Shown piece after piece: positions 17,406 through 25,755 of a stretch of 64,000 bases of DNA. The notes under the pieces were generated by a model, which searched no databases, was not told the origin of the DNA, and was given only the letters and a program-made list of their open reading frames with translations. The DNA is from Colwellia sp. D2M02 (GTDB taxonomy: Bacteria > Pseudomonadota > Gammaproteobacteria > Enterobacterales > Alteromonadaceae). Positions within the stretch are counted from its first letter, which is position 1; each line of letters starts with the position of its first letter. The stretch lies in NCBI RefSeq assembly GCF_018860755.1, contig NZ_JAHKPW010000032.1, positions 166,992-230,991 on the forward strand, read 5' to 3'. The translations under genes and the position numbers were made by a program.

Positions 17406-18779
17406 TTAGGCAAACAGCGCTTTATGAAGCTTCTCAACTGTAGTATTTGCATCAGCTTCGTTCACTAAAAAGCACAAATTATTCGCGCTAGCACCATGAC
17501 AAATCAACCTTACGTTGATGTCATTTAAGGTATCAAAAATACTTTGTCCAATTCCTTTAGCGCGTGTTAAACCGTTACCTATAACGGCAACTAACGATAA
17601 ACCATGCTCAACGCTCACTTCACATAATTGCTCTAACTCTTCAACAACCGCGCTAGTAATTTGCGATTGGGTTGAGCCAACTGGGTTGTCAAAGGTTAAG
17701 GCAACGCTAATTTCACTCGTTGTGATCAAATCAACACTCAGCTCATGCTTAGCTAAAATAGCAAAAACGTTGGCTAAGAAACCACTGGCATGTAACATTG
17801 CTGGGCTTTTCACTGTAACTAAGGTTTGCTCACGGCGTAGAGCAATAGAGCGATACGTTGGATTTGAGTCAACTTTTTTCTTAATTTGAGTGCCACCCTT
17901 TTCAGGCTCTTTAGATGAGCCGACAAACACCGGAATATTACAACGCATGGCTGGAATAAGTGTCGCAGGATGCAATATTTTAGCGCCAAAAGTCGCCATT
18001 TCTGCCGCTTCGCCAAAACTTATTTCAGCAATAGAGCGAGCTTGGTCGGTAATACGAGGGTCGGTAGTAAAAATACCAACAACATCGGTCCAAATGGCTA
18101 AATTAGTACCACTTAGCGCTTCTGCAAGTAAAGCCGCACTATAATCAGAGCCTCCACGACCAAGGGTTGTGGTATTACCTTGTGCATCTTGACCAATAAA
18201 GCCTTGAGTAACAATAACCTTATTGACAAGTTTAGGCGCTAACTCTGATTGACAAAGTTCACGTAACTGAGCCACATCAACAACCGCTTTACCAAATAAA
18301 CTGTTGGTTTTCATGACCTCTTGAACGTTAAAATATTCACCTGCAACATCGGCAACACGTAATACTTGCGCAAAAATACGTGAGCTAAGTTGCTCACCAA
18401 ACGATAGAATTGCATCGCTATGCTGTAGGTTATATTGCTTAGATTGCGCTAAAGCTAATGCACTTAACGCTTCAAGCAAGCTTTCAATCTCGGTATTTAA
18501 TGCACGTTCAATATCTACTGAAAAGTGTTGGGTAATATTTAACTGAATAGCTTTTATTTGACTGATGATATCGGCTTGCTCAGCTAATGAAACATCGCTT
18601 TGCCCTAAACGCACTAAATGATTGGTTACGCCAGCACTGGCTGAAACAACCACTAAACGATTACTCGCATCATTTTTAATGATATTGGCACAACGCATCA
18701 TAGCGTCATAGTCGGCAACACTAGTTCCACCAAATTTGGCAATGGTAAGCGGTAAATTAGTAGTAATATTAGAATTCAT
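17406..18779 (-). CDS. lysC: Lysine-sensitive aspartate kinase III
   Basis: LysC phosphorylates aspartate, the first step toward lysine, methionine, threonine and diaminopimelate. The N-terminus carries KFGGTSVADYDAMM (residues 15-28), and the middle the GRGGSDYSAALLAEAL and WTDVVGIFTTDPR motifs of the kinase domain; the C-terminal 150 residues form the two ACT domains that sense lysine (HELSVDLITTSEISVALT, VRLICHGASANNLCFLV). An upstream in-frame start at 18806 exists, but GGGAG sits six bases before the ATG at 18779, giving 457 residues as usual for LysC. A lysine riboswitch precedes the gene, which supports the lysine-regulated isozyme. Confidence 0.95.
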   Translation of the reverse strand: MNSNITTNLPLTIAKFGGTSVADYDAMMRCANIIKNDASNRLVVVSASAGVTNHLVRLGQSDVSLAEQADIISQIKAIQLNITQHFSVDIERALNTEIESLLEALSALALAQSKQYNLQHSDAILSFGEQLSSRIFAQVLRVADVAGEYFNVQEVMKTNSLFGKAVVDVAQLRELCQSELAPKLVNKVIVTQGFIGQDAQGNTTTLGRGGSDYSAALLAEALSGTNLAIWTDVVGIFTTDPRITDQARSIAEISFGEAAEMATFGAKILHPATLIPAMRCNIPVFVGSSKEPEKGGTQIKKKVDSNPTYRSIALRREQTLVTVKSPAMLHASGFLANVFAILAKHELSVDLITTSEISVALTFDNPVGSTQSQITSAVVEELEQLCEVSVEHGLSLVAVIGNGLTRAKGIGQSIFDTLNDINVRLICHGASANNLCFLVNEADANTTVEKLHKALFA

Positions 18780-18899
18780 AATTTTCTCCCATAAAATACA
18801 TAGCATGTTTATTGGTAAACTTAGCTATAGGAAGAGCATGACTGAGCAGTTAGCGAGTGGTCTACACCAAAACGGCATAGAAAAAGAAGCAAAACTTTT

Positions 18900-19140
18900 T
18901 CAGCCAGAAGCTCTCCACCTTTTGTTTAATGTTTTGTTATAGAGCACTTAAGCAGTGCAACAAATACGTCAGGTGACAGCCCTAAGGATTCAACCCTAGC
19001 GACCGAATATTGTATGCCACGTAACAATATTCTCGGCGATAGTCTCCCTCAATAATGCATATGGAATGTGGTTCCTAACCCGCCTATTAGGTGGGTAACA
19101 TTATCTACCTAGCTATCGCGCCTCTTCTGGTGCTTATTAC
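18900..19140 (-). ncRNA. Lysine riboswitch (L box) upstream of lysC
   Basis: On the minus strand the segment starts with AGCACCAGAAGAGGCGCG, contains GAGGGAGACTATCGCCGAGA and a CTAGGGTTGAATCCTTAGGG stem followed by TGTCACC, and ends with GGTGGAGAGCTTCTGG. CCAGAAG and CTTCTGG close helix P1. These blocks match the five-way junction core of the lysC leader of E. coli, which I recognise. Helix arms GGCATACAATATTCGG-type pairings are visible. Between it and lysC, GAAAAAG and CTTTTTC can pair just after P1, but there is no clear terminator, so control may be at translation start or by Rho. Confidence 0.93.
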
Positions 19141-19677
19141 TTCTGTAAGAAAACCAAATCAGAATTAATTTAGAGTTAAAAGTCTAAAACATAAAAGCAC
19201 GCTTATTTAAACTGATTTTATAGGAGATTGCAACCGTTGTTATTCATATCTATGGATAATTATTCATATGTTTATTTTCCTCTACCGATGTAGTCTAAAC
19301 TATTAACAACTTTCAACGCGCTTTTTGATAATTACAACTAAATCGCTAGGTAATACAGCCAACTTAACTAATTCAATTGTACGCAGGAAACTGAAAGGGC
19401 TTAGTCTATGTGTAAACAAATACAATATCACTTGTAGGTGTCGCGATAGCAACAACTCTAAAAAGTCATCATTGATGCTATTCTACGTCGTATTTCATTA
19501 AATCGATTTGACCTAGCAATTTTGGGTTATTGATACACTCGTTGTATTGCCTTTGAAAGCTAAACGATAGCTGAATCGTTAAAAGAGGAAACTATCTTAA
19601 CAATACAACGAGTATCCAATACATATCTAGAGTTAGCTGTTAGTAGCTGTGTATTGGGGGAAACTTATTGTAGAGTT
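19141..19677. other. Intergenic region between the lysine riboswitch and the barrel gene stop
   Basis: About 540 bases without a credible ORF. The part next to 19141-19250 should hold the lysC promoter. The strongest structure is the inverted repeat at 19537-19613, reported separately. Several scattered short hairpins are seen but nothing that matches a known RNA family. Confidence 0.35.
19537..19613. repeat. Long-range inverted repeat with inner hairpin
   Basis: ACTCGTTGTATTG (19537-19549) pairs exactly with CAATACAACGAGT (19601-19613). Inside, AACGAT / ATCGTT forms a second hairpin (about 19563-19580). The whole 77 bases can fold as one cruciform or RNA stem after the barrel gene. It lacks a T-run at its end. 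Confidence 0.6.
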
Positions 19678-20259
19678 TTAAAATTTGAACTCAAAACCTA
19701 ACGAAGCATGCTTCAAGTCTGTTGAAAAGTTAGCATCATCAATATCATCTGTTGCACTATCAACGTCTAAATCGTTGTCATAAACCGTGTAATCGAACTT
19801 AACGGTCCAATCTTCGTTGATATGGTAACTTGCACCAACACCAGCAAACAAACCTTCATCATCTGCACTGTTGTTAACACCAAGTACTGAGTAGTCTGTT
19901 TCATACCACAATTGACCACCACGAACATAAATGCTGATATTATCTGACACTGGCACACCCGCTTTTAAACCTAAGGTATAACCATCTGTATCAGCGTTAG
20001 CAAAATCATTACCGTAGTCGCCAAAATCAATAAAACTACTTTCAATAGCAAAATACTGATTAAACCCATAGCCTGCAAATACTTGGTAGGCTGATTTATT
20101 TTCATCAAAGCCGTTATCACTATCTACGCGTAAATAACCATAACTAGCGCCAACATAAACACCTTTAGCATCACTTTCACTGCTATAGGTTTTTGCATGC
20201 AAGTTAGTGTTTAGAAAACCAGCGGTAATAAGTGCACCTAAAATTATTGTCTTCTTCAT
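19678..20259 (-). CDS. Small outer-membrane beta-barrel protein (OmpA-like transmembrane fold)
   Basis: The 193-residue protein has a signal peptide (MKKTIILGALITAGFLNTNLHAK, cleavage near residue 22) and then eight amphipathic beta strands with the GVYVGASYGYLRVD, AYQVFAGYGFNQYFAIESSFIDFGDY, TLGLKAGVPVSDNISIYVRGGQLWYETD and DWTVKFDYTVYD patterns of porin-family barrels. It ends HASLGFEFKF with terminal Phe. Loops are rich in Asp and Asn, as in proteins exposed to seawater. Its role is unknown; it has no OmpA peptidoglycan-binding domain. AAGGGAG precedes the ATG. Confidence 0.85.
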   Translation of the reverse strand: MKKTIILGALITAGFLNTNLHAKTYSSESDAKGVYVGASYGYLRVDSDNGFDENKSAYQVFAGYGFNQYFAIESSFIDFGDYGNDFANADTDGYTLGLKAGVPVSDNISIYVRGGQLWYETDYSVLGVNNSADDEGLFAGVGASYHINEDWTVKFDYTVYDNDLDVDSATDDIDDANFSTDLKHASLGFEFKF

Positions 20260-20607
20260 TTGATACTCCCTTGTTGTTTGTCATTAGTTAAACTGAATGT
20301 AATTACCCAGATACATCTATATATACAAACACCATGCCAATAAAAAGCGCTAAAAACGCACATTATTGCTTTAAAATCATACAGTTTTACTTTTTTATTG
20401 TAATTTTTATAATTAACCATGAAACATTTACACACTGTTTTACATTGTGCTTTTAAATGATGTCGAGGCGTATAAAATTATTGTGTTATGTAGCGTACCC
20501 TTTCAATATGAGTGAGTTAGTAATTTCATTGGATTAGATAAAAATATAAGCGTAAACAATAAAATAGTTGCATAAACTGAGTGAGCTAACGTTGAGGAGT
20601 TATCGAG

Positions 20608-20652
20608 ATGTGCTCGTTACCATTGAAATTTTTTGGTTTTAGTCGGCGTTAA
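20608..20652 (+). other. Possible 14-residue small ORF
   Basis: An ATG with GAGGAG at 20594-20599, eight bases upstream, opens MCSLPLKFFGFSRR and stops. There is no promoter evidence and no gene downstream on this strand to regulate, so it could be chance. Confidence 0.15.
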
Positions 20653-20736
20653 AGATTATTTAGGTAGGACTTTATTGTTATTGAAGGCTGTTATTGAGTG
20701 CTGTTCAGAAGTGCTATTTAAATAGCACTTGCGTAA

Positions 20737-20774
20737 CTAATCAGCAAGCTTAGTTATACTCACTTGCTGATTAG
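20737..20774 (-). terminator. Hairpin after acnA
   Basis: CTAATCAGCAAG / CTTGCTGATTAG, a 12-base perfect stem with a 14-base loop, ten bases after the acnA stop. The minus strand lacks a T-run, so it is a weak or Rho-assisted terminator. Confidence 0.55.
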
Positions 20775-20783
20775 TTAATTATG

Positions 20784-23510
20784 CTACAACAGTGATCGGA
20801 TAACATATTGAAGGATGCCACCATGGCGGAAATATTCAAACTCATTGGGTGTATCAATACGGATATCTGTTTCAAAGCTAAAACTCACACCATCGGATTT
20901 TAGCGCATCTACTTTTACCTGCTTTTGACCAGCCTCAATCGCGTGAATAGAAAACTGCTCAGTACCATCTAAATGGTAAGTGTGTGCCCCTTTGCCTTGC
21001 TTAAATTGCAGGGGTAATATTCCCATTCCAATCAAATTAGAGCGGTGAATACGCTCATAGGTTTCTGCAATGACAGCTTTCACACCTAACAACAGTGGTC
21101 CTTTGGCAGCCCAGTCGCGAGAGCTGCCTGTTCCATATTCTTTGCCAGCAATAACAATAGTAGGTATGTTGTCAGTAATATACTGTTGCGAAGCCTCAAA
21201 TACTGTCATTTCCTGAGCACCTGGCTGTTTACGGGTAAAGCCCCCTTCTGTCCCAGGTGCAAGTTGATTTTTTAACCTAACGTTTGCAAAAGTACCACGC
21301 ATCATAATCTCATGATTACCTCGTCTAGAGCCATAAGAGTTAAAATTATCTTGCTCAACATAATTATCACGAAGATATTCGGCCGCGGGGGTTTCTTTTC
21401 CTATAGAGCCAGCAGGTGAAATGTGGTCTGTGGTGACGCTATCGGCTAATTTCAATAAACAACGTGCATTTTCAATGGCCTGAATAGGCTCAGGTTGTAC
21501 TTTCATATTTTCAAAAAAAGTTGGTTTTTTTATGTATGTACTGTCTGGCCAATTGTAAATATCGGCATCAACCGTATCGAGTTTTTTCCAGCTATCACCG
21601 CCATCATAAACAGAGCTGTATTTATCAGAGAACATTGAGCTATTAACAACATGTGTAACGATATCTTGTATTTCTTGCTGGCTTGGCCATATATCTTTTA
21701 AATAAACAGGTTTTCCATCATTACTGATACCTAGAGGTTCCTTAGTAATATCAATTTTCATATTACCCGCTAGAGCATAAGCGACAACTAAAGGTGGCGA
21801 TGCTAAATAATTAGCTTTAACATCGGAGTGAATTCTCCCTTCAAAATTACGGTTACCTGACAAGACTGAGGTTACGATTAAATCCCCCTCTCTAATTGCA
21901 CTGGAAATCGGTTTTGGCAATGGTCCTGAGTTACCAATACAAGTAGTACAACCATAACCAACTAAATTAAACCCCATTTTATCTAACTCTTTAGATAACC
22001 CTGCTTTGTTGAGGTATTCTGTTACTACTTGTGAGCCAGGCGCAAAACTTGTTTTAACCCAAGGTTTAACAGTAAGTCCTAATTGATTGGCTTTTTGCGC
22101 GAGTAGTGCCGCAGCCACCAATACTGACGGGTTCGATGTATTAGTACAGCTGGTAATCGCTGCGATAACAACCGCACCTTCGTGAAGCTCAACGTCTTGT
22201 TCTTTATGACGATAAAAAGCGCTAGTTTTAGAAGTTACCGTTTTAGCTCCTATGTTTTCTACTCCCCCTTCATTATCAAATGTCGCTTTCTGCTTATCAT
22301 TCGGTGCAATAGCCAACTCTTTTTGCTCAGAGATCCAATGCTCAAATGCAGTCGCGGCTTGGTCTAAATTAATTCTATCTTGCGGGCGCTTCGGTCCTGC
22401 AATAGCTGGAACAACAGTATCTAAATTCATTGTGAGTTTTGCATGGTACTCTGCATGCTCTTGTGCTTCACTGCCCCACATACCTTGCGCTTTTGAGTAG
22501 GCTTCAATAATATCGATTTGTAGCGCGTTACGGCCAGTTAATGCCAAGTATTTAGTGGTTTGTTCATCGATAGGAAACAAGCCACATGTGGCGCCATACT
22601 CAGGTGACATATTGGCAAGCGTTGCACGATCTGCCACAGATAAGTGCTGTACACCATCACCAAAAAACTCAATGAATTTACCCACTACACCGAATGCTCG
22701 CAATTGTTCTGTAACGGCTAACACTAAATCGGTTGCGGTTGCGCCAGCGGGTAATTTCCCCTTTAATTCCATGCCAACAACTTCAGGTATTAGCATAGTA
22801 ACAGGTTGACCTAACATGGCTGCTTCAGCTTCAATACCGCCTACTCCCCAACCAAGTACACCTAAACCATTTATCATCGTAGTATGTGAATCTGTCCCTA
22901 CTAAGGTATCAGGGTAAAGTAGTGGTTTATCTTGCTGTTCATCGATAAACGTTACACGGGCTAAGTACTCTAAATTAACTTGGTGCACAATACCTTTTCC
23001 AGGAGGTACCACTTTGAAGTTATCAAATGCACTTTGTCCCCATTTTAAAAATTGATAACGCTCTTTGTTACGCGCCACCTCAATTTCAGTATTGCGTTCA
23101 AACGAGTCTGCTTTGCCAAATTCGTCGACCATAATGGAATGGTCAATAACTAAATCGACAGGTTTTAGTGGATTAATTTTATTGGGATCGCCACCTAAAT
23201 CAAGCATTGCATTACGCATGGCGGCTAAATCAACAACCGCCGGCACACCTGTAAAATCTTGTAATATGACTCTTGAAGGAACAAATGCAATTTCGGTACG
23301 AGAAGCGGAAGTGATATCCCATTTGGCTAAGGCTTGAATATCCTCGGGCTGAACATACTGCTCATCGCTATGACGTAGTAAGTTTTCTAATAAGATTTTT
23401 GCCGTAAGTGGCAGCCGCTTGATATCAATTTGCAAAGTAGATAAGTCGAAGTATTCATATTCTTTACCGCGCACCGTCAGGGTGGCAATGTGCTTATTTG
23501 ATGATGTCAC
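20784..23510 (-). CDS. acnA: Aconitate hydratase A
   Basis: AcnA interconverts citrate and isocitrate in the TCA cycle using a 4Fe-4S cluster. The 908-residue protein holds the cluster ligands Cys455 (AITSCTNTSNPS), Cys521 and Cys524 (GYGCTTCIGNSG), the swivelling C-terminal domain with the SSRDWAAKG motif, and long stretches nearly identical in pattern to E. coli AcnA (GVPAVVDLAAMR, PDTLVGTDSHTTMINGLGVLGWGVGGIEAEAAMLGQ). The length and start favour AcnA over the methylcitrate enzyme AcnD. Translation starts at GTG (23510) with GGAG six bases upstream. It stands alone, not next to prpBC genes. Confidence 0.94.
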   Translation of the reverse strand: MTSSNKHIATLTVRGKEYEYFDLSTLQIDIKRLPLTAKILLENLLRHSDEQYVQPEDIQALAKWDITSASRTEIAFVPSRVILQDFTGVPAVVDLAAMRNAMLDLGGDPNKINPLKPVDLVIDHSIMVDEFGKADSFERNTEIEVARNKERYQFLKWGQSAFDNFKVVPPGKGIVHQVNLEYLARVTFIDEQQDKPLLYPDTLVGTDSHTTMINGLGVLGWGVGGIEAEAAMLGQPVTMLIPEVVGMELKGKLPAGATATDLVLAVTEQLRAFGVVGKFIEFFGDGVQHLSVADRATLANMSPEYGATCGLFPIDEQTTKYLALTGRNALQIDIIEAYSKAQGMWGSEAQEHAEYHAKLTMNLDTVVPAIAGPKRPQDRINLDQAATAFEHWISEQKELAIAPNDKQKATFDNEGGVENIGAKTVTSKTSAFYRHKEQDVELHEGAVVIAAITSCTNTSNPSVLVAAALLAQKANQLGLTVKPWVKTSFAPGSQVVTEYLNKAGLSKELDKMGFNLVGYGCTTCIGNSGPLPKPISSAIREGDLIVTSVLSGNRNFEGRIHSDVKANYLASPPLVVAYALAGNMKIDITKEPLGISNDGKPVYLKDIWPSQQEIQDIVTHVVNSSMFSDKYSSVYDGGDSWKKLDTVDADIYNWPDSTYIKKPTFFENMKVQPEPIQAIENARCLLKLADSVTTDHISPAGSIGKETPAAEYLRDNYVEQDNFNSYGSRRGNHEIMMRGTFANVRLKNQLAPGTEGGFTRKQPGAQEMTVFEASQQYITDNIPTIVIAGKEYGTGSSRDWAAKGPLLLGVKAVIAETYERIHRSNLIGMGILPLQFKQGKGAHTYHLDGTEQFSIHAIEAGQKQVKVDALKSDGVSFSFETDIRIDTPNEFEYFRHGGILQYVIRSLL

Positions 23511-23660
23511 TATACTCTCCTATTTGCTTTAAGGTACTTTTAAGGTAGTTCTTTTATTTAGCCTCATTTGAAGTTTATTATTAATTTACTCTCTTGCTTA
23601 ATAGCCTCTGTTATTACTGTTTAGCGCTTGCAGCCTTTAACCAAGAGTACTTTCTTTACG

Positions 23661-24599
23661 TTACTTATTTAATCCACGTATATGCCCGTAATTCAACATA
23701 GCAACAAACACGCTTCCGCCAATGGCGTTACCCAGTAAAATCACCGCTATAACGGGGATAATAGTCGTAATATTGATGTTAGGCGACATGAGGTAACCAA
23801 CAAATAATTCAACCGACCCTGCGATTGAGTGGTGTAAACCACCGATACCAATAAGAAACGTGGCTAAGAATATACATAAGATCTGACTAGACGTTGAATG
23901 AGTAGATAAAATGGTCCACGCTCCTATAGCCATTAACCATCCAGCTAAAATCGCACTAACAAAAAGGCTAGCAGAATCGAACGCTAGAACATGGCTCGCA
24001 ATTAATAGGTACCCGTCTCTAGCATGAATAACTGACTCGGCACCATTTAATAAAATAGCAATAATAAAACCACCACTCAAGTTACCTAGAATGACAGTTG
24101 ACCATAATTTTAATACCCCGCTAATACTTGCTCTCCCATCAAGTAATGGATAAACAGCGGTAGCAGTATGTTCAGTAAAAAGTTGCGTTCTACTCAAAAT
24201 ACATAACATAAAACCTAAAGGGTAAACCAAAGCAACCAGTACACGATTTATGCCATCAAGACTACCTAAAATACTTGCCATTACCGCTACAGCGAGAACG
24301 CTAAAACCAATAATCATACCTGCTGCGACAGATGATAAGAACAAACCTAATATTGGGCGCTCTATTTGACTTTTTCCTTCATGAATAGCGAGCTGTAAAA
24401 TATCGTCCGCATGTCTGAAGGTTTCGTCTGTACGCTTTATAATGACCTCTTGATATTGTTCAGACTCTATTTTTCGCTCTTTACTGCGCTCTACTTCACC
24501 GCGGTTAATAGTGTTCTTGTCGATACGGTTTTTAATTGCATCAATACCTTTTACGTCTTTTTTAGAGGGTTTTAGTGGCTCATTTTTTTGCTTTTTCAA
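23661..24599 (-). CDS. Formate/nitrite transporter (FNT) family channel with long N-terminal extension
   Basis: The 312-residue protein starts at TTG (24599), the only suitable start, with AAGG nine bases upstream. Residues 1-80 are highly charged and probably cytoplasmic. Residues 85-310 form about six membrane helices with FNT features: LFLSSVAAGMIIGFSVLA, YPLGFMLCILSRTQLFTEHTATAVYPLL, LGNLSGGFI, and LLGNAIGGSVFVAMLNYGH at the end. FNT channels pass formate, nitrite or hydrosulfide. The extended N-terminus marks a subfamily near YfdC-type proteins rather than FocA. No metabolic partner genes lie nearby, so the anion cannot be named. Confidence 0.85.
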   Translation of the reverse strand: MKKQKNEPLKPSKKDVKGIDAIKNRIDKNTINRGEVERSKERKIESEQYQEVIIKRTDETFRHADDILQLAIHEGKSQIERPILGLFLSSVAAGMIIGFSVLAVAVMASILGSLDGINRVLVALVYPLGFMLCILSRTQLFTEHTATAVYPLLDGRASISGVLKLWSTVILGNLSGGFIIAILLNGAESVIHARDGYLLIASHVLAFDSASLFVSAILAGWLMAIGAWTILSTHSTSSQILCIFLATFLIGIGGLHHSIAGSVELFVGYLMSPNINITTIIPVIAVILLGNAIGGSVFVAMLNYGHIRGLNK

Positions 24600-25280
24600 A
24601 ATTTAACACCTTAAAATCAATGCTTTATGTTTTTAACGAAGGCTGAATGATGTCAGAAAGTGATATATCTAGAGTTCACTAACACTTGAATCACTTCTGC
24701 ATACCCTACTTTTATTACATAGAGATAGAGCAAATATCAGACCAATAGATAATTTTCAGGATTTATATAAGAAACTTACAAAGCAGTAAAATGACAAATG
24801 CCTAATTTAAAATCAACGAAAACAACTTTACCATTGATTTAAAAGGTTTTTATTAGTTTGTCTATGTATAGAGAAAGATGTGAAATTCTCTCCCTCATAA
24901 AATAGTTGGGTTGACCCTTTAAGCATTTAAAAATTGAGATTAAATTTTTCTTGTAATAATTACATCTAATCAAGTAATTATTACAAGGCATGAATTTATT
25001 ACTGCACTCTATGTAATTAAGCTGATTAATTTATTGATTCATTTAATAATTGATTAGTAAATATAGCAATATTTGCATGATTAAATGCTTTGTTTTTGAA
25101 TATCCTATTTTATTTTAATCTTCTGAAAAATATACACATTTAACTAAAATTAGCCTCTACGCATCCATTAAATAAACTAATTTATTACCTCTACCATTAT
25201 TTAACCGTAATAAAATTTAGGGTGGGCATACAATTTGCTCTACTAAGTTCTCGTACTCATAATGTGAAAAGGAAGTAATA
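24600..25280. other. Intergenic region between FNT and MAPEG genes, 681 bp
   Basis: A very AT-rich divergent region with the FNT promoter on the left and the MAPEG promoter on the right. The one clear structure is the 14-base perfect hairpin at 24950-24987. I see no coding sequence or known RNA. Confidence 0.4.
24950..24987. repeat. Perfect hairpin in the FNT-MAPEG intergenic region
   Basis: CTTGTAATAATTAC (24950-24963) and GTAATTATTACAAG (24974-24987) are exact inverted copies around a ten-base loop. Neither strand has a T-run after it. Confidence 0.7.
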
Positions 25281-25697
25281 ATGATGAATATAGCCTATTC
25301 GGCTTACATAGCGTTCTGCCTCTATTTGGTGATGTTATTAGTTCAGTGGACAGTAGCTACCTTTAGTAAGGTCAAGCAACCAAGTGCTATTCCGGGTAAA
25401 ATTGATGATGATTTGTCTCACGATAGTTTTATATTTAGAGCACACCGTACCTTTCACAATACGCTAGAAAACAGCCCTCTATTTGTGGGAACAGTTTTGT
25501 TTGCCTTTATTCTTAACTATCAAAGCCCTATCTTTGCAATGCTTGTATGGACTTACGTTATCGCAAGAATTGTTCATATGGTGCTCTACTATGCTATTGC
25601 AACCGAAAAGAACCCAAGCCCACGCAGTTATTTTTTTATGATTGGTGTGATTGCCAACACGATTATGCTGGTAATGATAGGTCTAAGACTCCTTTAG
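25281..25697 (+). CDS. MAPEG-family membrane protein
   Basis: The 138-residue protein has four membrane helices and the family signature RAHRTFHNTLENSPLFVG near residue 53-70, where the Arg-x-x-Arg/His-x-x-Asn-x-x-Glu pattern of MAPEG proteins (microsomal glutathione S-transferase-like) is clear. These proteins conjugate or reduce lipophilic substrates with glutathione in eukaryotes; bacterial roles are less certain. AGGAAG precedes the first of two adjacent ATG codons. It is 58 bases upstream of an aldehyde dehydrogenase and probably in one operon with it, so both may act on reactive lipid aldehydes or peroxides, which is an inference. Confidence 0.85.
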   Translation: MMNIAYSAYIAFCLYLVMLLVQWTVATFSKVKQPSAIPGKIDDDLSHDSFIFRAHRTFHNTLENSPLFVGTVLFAFILNYQSPIFAMLVWTYVIARIVHMVLYYAIATEKNPSPRSYFFMIGVIANTIMLVMIGLRLL

Positions 25698-25755
25698 TCA
25701 TTAAGGTAATCATCTAAAAACATTAACGTTATCAAAATAAGTAAGGAAAAAATCA

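Larger units (their letters stand above)
20260..20783. other. Intergenic region between acnA stop and the barrel gene start
   Basis: This 524-base AT-rich stretch contains the barrel gene promoter on its left and the acnA 3' end on its right. It holds an 18-base palindrome GTGCTATTTAAATAGCAC (20711-20728), the hairpin at 20737-20774 and a 14-codon ORF with a good ribosome binding site at 20608-20652. Nothing else is supported. Confidence 0.4.

Noticed and set aside
18736..18942. 68-residue ORF upstream of lysC on the plus strand
   Set aside because: It overlaps the lysC start and the lysine riboswitch in antisense and has no ribosome binding site of note.
20784..23510. AcnD (2-methylcitrate dehydratase) as the identity of the aconitase
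   Set aside because: The N-terminal pattern and length match AcnA, and no prp genes are adjacent.
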